Shown here in pieces: positions 36,151 to 39,297 of a stretch of DNA of 39,297 bases. Within the stretch, counting starts at the first letter, position 1. Every line of letters begins with the position of its first letter. The DNA is from Caulobacteraceae bacterium (GTDB lineage Bacteria > Pseudomonadota > Alphaproteobacteria > Caulobacterales > Caulobacteraceae), in contig JAQGIW010000300.1 in assembly GCA_028290905.1 (NCBI GenBank), forward strand, positions 1-39,297, in the 5' to 3' direction. Both the position numbers and the translations under genes were made by a program. The notes below the pieces were generated by a model. That model saw only the letters and a list, made by a program, of their open reading frames with translations, had not been told where the DNA came from and searched no databases.

Positions 36151-36276
36151 TCAGCCCTGGCGGGCCTTATAGCGCGGGTTGGTCTTGTTGATCACGTAAA
36201 GGCGGCCCTTGCGACGCACGAGCTTGCAGTCGCGATGGCGCGTCTTCAGCGTCTTCAGCGAGCTTCTGACTTTCAT
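36151..36276 (-). CDS. rpmJ: 50S ribosomal protein L36 (zinc-free type)
   Basis: 41 residues, too short for a usual ORF cut-off: [18 protein letters not shown], then [19 protein letters not shown]. It is the C-minus form, with a single Cys in place of the C-x2-C...C...H zinc ribbon, like E. coli YkgO; alphaproteobacteria commonly have only this form. A short direct repeat in the DNA (CGTCTTCAG twice) encodes the LKTLKT stretch. Lies convergent to folE, 24 bases away. Confidence 0.95.
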   Translation of the reverse strand: MKVRSSLKTLKTRHRDCKLVRRKGRLYVINKTNPRYKARQG

Positions 36277-36436
36277 GGGTCTCGTCCAGGGGCGGCGATT
36301 GCGAAGCGCGGTCGTATAGGGAGGCGGCGCAGCGAAGTCAATCTGGCGAAGGCCGACCGTATGGCCCCACCCACGCTCATCGGCTAGGCTTCGGCCCGCG
36401 ACTTGACCCGGTCGCCGCCCCCCCTACCTTGCCGCC

Positions 36437-37750
36437 ATGGACCGCCGAGTCTTTCTCGTCCTCGCCGCCGCGAGCGTCGCCGGCTCCGCGATCGCCCAGA
36501 CACCCGCAGGCGTCGAGACGGCGGCAGGCGCACCGCCGCCCGGGCCCGCCCCGGCCGACCTGCTCGGCGCGACCGGCGAGGGTTATTTCATTGACTGGCT
36601 GAACGGCTTCTATGCGCAGGCGCTCGTGGCGGGTGTGTCCCGGGCGGTGCTGGACTCGGCCCTTTCGGGCCTCTCGCCCGATCCGCGGGTGCTGGCTCTG
36701 GACTCCCGCCAGCCCGAGTTCGCCAGACCTGTGGGGGACTACATCCGCAGCACGGTCAGCGGCCAGCGCATCGCCATCGGCCGCGAGAATATGCAGGCGA
36801 TCCCGGAGCTGCAGACCATCGAGCAGGTGTGGGGTGTGCCCCGGGAGATCTTGATCGCCATCTGGGCGATGGAAAGCCGGTTCGGCGCCCAGACCGGCGA
36901 CATGGACGTCGTCCGCTCCCTCGCCACCCTGGCCGCCCTTGGACGGCGCCGACCATGGGCCGAAGGGGAGCTGATGGCGTGCCTGAAGATCCTTGGCCAG
37001 GGCGACGCGCCACGCGGGATGTTGCGCGGCTCCTGGGCCGGCGCGATGGGGCAGACCCAGATGCTGCCCTCCACCTATCTCGCCTACGCCGCCGACGGGA
37101 ACGGAGACGGCAGGCGCGACATCTGGAACTCGGCCCCCGACGCCCTGGCCTCGGCCGCTAACCTGCTCGGCCACGACGGTTGGCGCCGGGACGAGGGCTG
37201 GGCGCGCGAGGTGATCCTGCCCTCTGGCTTTGACTATGGCCTGGCGGAGGGCCCGGCCGACGTCCCCTACACCTGGGCGGGCCGGGGCGCGGCCCGGGCC
37301 GACGGCCTGGCGTGGAGTGCGATCGAGGCCGCCGCCCCCTGCATCCTCCTACTCCCGGCGGGCGCCCAGGGGCCGGCCTTCTTGGCTCTGCCCAACCACT
37401 TCGTCATACGCAAGTACAACAACTCCCTGGCCTACGCCCTGGCCGTGGGCCTCCTGGCCGATGCGTTCGCGGGCGCGCCGCCCGTGCGCACGCCATGGCC
37501 GCCGGAGACGACCCTGTCGCTGAACGACCGCCTGGCCGCCCAGACCGCCCTCGCCAGCCTCGGCTATAATCCGGGGAACGCCGATGGGGTCATCGGCCTG
37601 TCGACCCGCCAGGCCCTGCGCGCCTGGCAGAAGGCGCGGGGACTACCGGCCGACGGATACCTCTCGGCCGACATGGTGCGGCGGCTCAGAGCCGGGGCCG
37701 CGGGGGCGGCCGCCAGAGCTCCGCCCGCTCAGACGCTGACACCTTCCTGA
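36437..37750 (+). CDS. MltB-type lytic murein transglycosylase with peptidoglycan-binding domain
   Basis: 437 residues. A signal peptide with a twin Arg (DRRVFLVLAAASVAGSAIAQ, cleavage after AIA) is followed by a Pro/Ala linker and the SLT_2/MltB catalytic domain; Glu146 in WAMESRFGAQTG is the catalytic acid, and GSWAGAMGQTQMLPSTY is the family signature. A C-terminal PG_binding_1 domain (TALASLGYNPGNADGVIGLSTRQALRAWQ, one landmark at bases ~37545-37630) is last. It cleaves peptidoglycan glycan strands to 1,6-anhydro ends in the periplasm. There is no lipobox. Its last 22 bases overlap the convergent MFS gene. Confidence 0.93.
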   Translation: MDRRVFLVLAAASVAGSAIAQTPAGVETAAGAPPPGPAPADLLGATGEGYFIDWLNGFYAQALVAGVSRAVLDSALSGLSPDPRVLALDSRQPEFARPVGDYIRSTVSGQRIAIGRENMQAIPELQTIEQVWGVPREILIAIWAMESRFGAQTGDMDVVRSLATLAALGRRRPWAEGELMACLKILGQGDAPRGMLRGSWAGAMGQTQMLPSTYLAYAADGNGDGRRDIWNSAPDALASAANLLGHDGWRRDEGWAREVILPSGFDYGLAEGPADVPYTWAGRGAARADGLAWSAIEAAAPCILLLPAGAQGPAFLALPNHFVIRKYNNSLAYALAVGLLADAFAGAPPVRTPWPPETTLSLNDRLAAQTALASLGYNPGNADGVIGLSTRQALRAWQKARGLPADGYLSADMVRRLRAGAAGAAARAPPAQTLTPS

Positions 37751-39057
37751 TTGCGCTCGAGGCTGGATTGCGCCGTCTCGTCCTCGGTTGTGGGCGCGGC
37801 GCCGGCCCGGGCCAGCACGCCATTGGCGACCGCATAGGCCATCAGCCCGGCGAGAATGGCCGTGTTGACCAGGAACGGAGCCGGGCCCCAGGCCCCGTAG
37901 AGCATCACGAACAGCGGCGCGACCACGGTGTTGAGCCCGTTGACCGCCGCGATGGCGCCGGCCGCCCGCGCCTGCTCGGCATGGCTCACGGCCAGCGAGG
38001 CGCCGGCGGTGAACCCCGGCCGGCAGAAGCCGTAGCCCAGGCTGGAGAGGGCATAGCCCAGCACCACGCCCGAGTAGCTGGGCGCGAAGGCGACGATGAG
38101 ATTGGCCAGGGCGGCGAGCCCGGCGCCCCAGCGCAGCAGATCGCGCGGGGCCATGCGGAACATGCGGATCAGGCCCCACTGGGCGAGCAGCCCGGCGATC
38201 GCCCCCGCCATCATGGCCACCGCCGTGTAACCCTGGGCCTGCATCGGTGGCAGGCGCAGCTTGTCGATGATCAGGAAGCCCAGCGTCTGGCCCTGGGCCG
38301 TCTGGGCGGCCGCAACGAGGAAGCCGTAGACCAGGAAGGGCCTCAAGCGAGGGTCGCGCAGCAGGGAGGGGCGCGGAGTCCCCGGCTCGGTGGGCGGCTC
38401 GCGCGAGGTGGGAGGCGGCGCGATGGGGCCCTCCGGCAGGCAGCGCAGCACCACGATCGTCATCGCCGCGGCGATGACGGCGAAAGCGAACATCGGGCCG
38501 GCGAGGCCCATCCCCGGCAGGACGAACGCGGGTGCGATGGCGGGGCCGATGATGGTGCCCAGGCCGAAGGCGCCGGCGAGCCCGGCCATGGCGCCGGTGC
38601 GCTCCTCGCGGTCGGTGCGCTCGGCCACATAGGCCTGGGTGGCGGGATTGGACGCCGAGCCGAACAGGCCGAACAGCGCCCGCGAGAGCAGGAACAGCAC
38701 GAAGATCACCATCGGGGCGGCCAGGTGGCGCACGCCGGCGGCCACCACGCCGCCGCAGCAGACCATCGACACCATGAACCCCACCAGGCCGACGATCATC
38801 ATCGGCTTGCGGCCGGAGCGATCCGAGCGGGCGGCCCAGAACGGCGAGGAGAACGCCCACAACAGCGCCGAGAGCGAAAAGATCGCCGCCACCAGATAGT
38901 CGGGAAAGCCGATCTGCCGGCCTATCGCAGGCAGCACCGACTGCATGCCGGTGTTGCCGAGGGCGGTGGCTATGGAGACGCCGAAGATGATCGCGAACGA
39001 GCGGCGCGGCAAGCGCGGCCCCAACTCGGGGCCAGAAGACTCGGTCGCCGCGGACAT
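37729..39057 (-). CDS. Major facilitator superfamily transporter
   Basis: About 442 residues with roughly twelve membrane helices. The MFS loop motif between helices 2 and 3 is WAARSDRSGRKPMM, and RALFGLFGSASNPATQAYVAERTDREER matches the conserved mid region of TetA-like drug/metabolite efflux members. A long cytoplasmic loop (RCLPEGPIAPPPTSREPP) separates the two halves. I use ATG 39057 (MSAATESSG); the frame extends to 39126 without the family's usual start. Substrate unknown; efflux direction is inferred from the TetA-like features. Divergent from the last partial gene. Confidence 0.88.
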   Translation of the reverse strand: MSAATESSGPELGPRLPRRSFAIIFGVSIATALGNTGMQSVLPAIGRQIGFPDYLVAAIFSLSALLWAFSSPFWAARSDRSGRKPMMIVGLVGFMVSMVCCGGVVAAGVRHLAAPMVIFVLFLLSRALFGLFGSASNPATQAYVAERTDREERTGAMAGLAGAFGLGTIIGPAIAPAFVLPGMGLAGPMFAFAVIAAAMTIVVLRCLPEGPIAPPPTSREPPTEPGTPRPSLLRDPRLRPFLVYGFLVAAAQTAQGQTLGFLIIDKLRLPPMQAQGYTAVAMMAGAIAGLLAQWGLIRMFRMAPRDLLRWGAGLAALANLIVAFAPSYSGVVLGYALSSLGYGFCRPGFTAGASLAVSHAEQARAAGAIAAVNGLNTVVAPLFVMLYGAWGPAPFLVNTAILAGLMAYAVANGVLARAGAAPTTEDETAQSSLERNQEGVSV

Positions 39058-39154
39058 CGGCGACCTGTTATCGGCGCGCGCGGGACGGCGCAACGCGGTC
39101 GCCAGGATGGGGTTCAGGAGCCGCAAAAGTGATCACGCTCTCGTGAACTCTGTT

Positions 39155-39183
39155 CTTGCGTTCGAGCGCGAACGGGTCATAAT
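39155..39183 (+). promoter_or_regulatory. Promoter with palindrome in its spacer, before the last gene
   Basis: CTTGCG (39155-39160), a 17-base spacer and CATAAT (39178-39183) form a sigma70-like pair about 78 bases before the last ATG. The spacer is almost filled by CGTTCG-AGCG-CGAACG (39159-39174), a perfect palindrome that could be an operator; GAAC-TCT-GTTC lies just upstream at 39145-39155. Confidence 0.4.
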
Positions 39184-39260
39184 CCTCGCCGTGCGCCCCG
39201 GGGGGTGCTGGATTTCAGTGCTCCCACCGTCTTGGCGTTCACCAACACCCTAAGGGAAAC

Positions 39261-39297
39261 ATGACCATGACCACCGACCTGATGCGCAAAGTGCTCG
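39261..39297 (+). CDS. 5' end of an unidentified gene
   Basis: The ATG at 39261, after AAGGGAAA, opens MTMTTDLMRKVL before the window ends; an ATG at 39267 is also possible. Only 12 residues are visible and no family can be named. The good ribosome site and the promoter-like pair upstream argue that it is real. Confidence 0.5.
   Translation, partial: MTMTTDLMRKVL

Noticed and set aside
39145-39163. LexA (SOS) box upstream of the last gene
   Set aside because: The alphaproteobacterial box is GTTC-N7-GTTC; here the GTTC copies are 4 bases apart and GAAC-GTTC are 3 apart, so spacing does not fit.

Overview
The window is a strongly G+C-rich stretch of an alphaproteobacterial chromosome, most likely Caulobacteraceae (Caulobacter/Phenylobacterium type). 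The reasons are a gapR (DUF2312) gene, a COQ9-family gene divergent from rpsU, a short zinc-free type L36, a split PntAA/PntAB transhydrogenase, an aa3-type oxidase subunit IV small protein, and several promoter-like pairs resembling the Caulobacter TTGACGS / GCTANAWC consensus. No tRNA, rRNA, CRISPR array, transposase or integrase was seen. This is mostly ordinary chromosomal metabolism with a few accessory patches.

Layout. 1-10771, mainly + strand: a PRISE-like reductase cut by the window edge; a large InlB-repeat protein of unknown function; a Gfo/Idh/MocA oxidoreductase; a tight trio of APH-like kinase, DUF6285 protein and acyl-CoA dehydrogenase that mirrors LvaABC / ACAD10-11 chemistry; a DUF3455 secreted protein; a cupin; and a Tat-exported SDR. 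10791-15412, - strand: a valine (isobutyryl-CoA) degradation cluster, mmsA, isobutyryl-CoA dehydrogenase, 3-hydroxyisobutyryl-CoA hydrolase and enoyl-CoA hydratase, with ATGA stop/start overlaps and a 121-bp inverted palindromic repeat between mmsA and the other three. The dehydrogenase mmsB is not here. 15884-19884: purE-purK, the divergent COQ9/rpsU pair, an alpha/beta hydrolase and a small secreted Cys-rich protein.

19892-24890, - strand: an uncharacterised catabolic-looking cluster of EstB-like serine hydrolase, TIM-barrel protein, ACMSD-like amidohydrolase, TetR regulator and cytochrome P450, with a perfect palindromic candidate operator and a Caulobacter-like promoter in front of the amidohydrolase. 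25015-28798: an HdeD-like membrane protein, then pntAA-pntAB-pntB and the oxidase subunit IV-like gene. 28877-34777, - strand: an alpha/beta hydrolase, a 62-residue membrane protein, and a probable operon of M3 oligoendopeptidase, ABC1/UbiB kinase-like protein and NADP-dependent MDR oxidoreductase. 34829-39297: gapR with a translationally coupled unknown gene, folE with a leader able to form two competing hairpins, rpmJ, an MltB-type lytic transglycosylase, an MFS transporter and the first codons of one more gene.

The most interesting items are the predicted 4-hydroxyacyl-CoA kinase/acyl-CoA dehydrogenase trio, the TetR-P450-amidohydrolase cluster with its operator, the giant InlB-repeat protein with a zincin-like region lacking HExxH, the gapR-coupled unknown protein, and the folE leader. 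All functional statements come from reading the sequence and from family knowledge; nothing was searched or computed.
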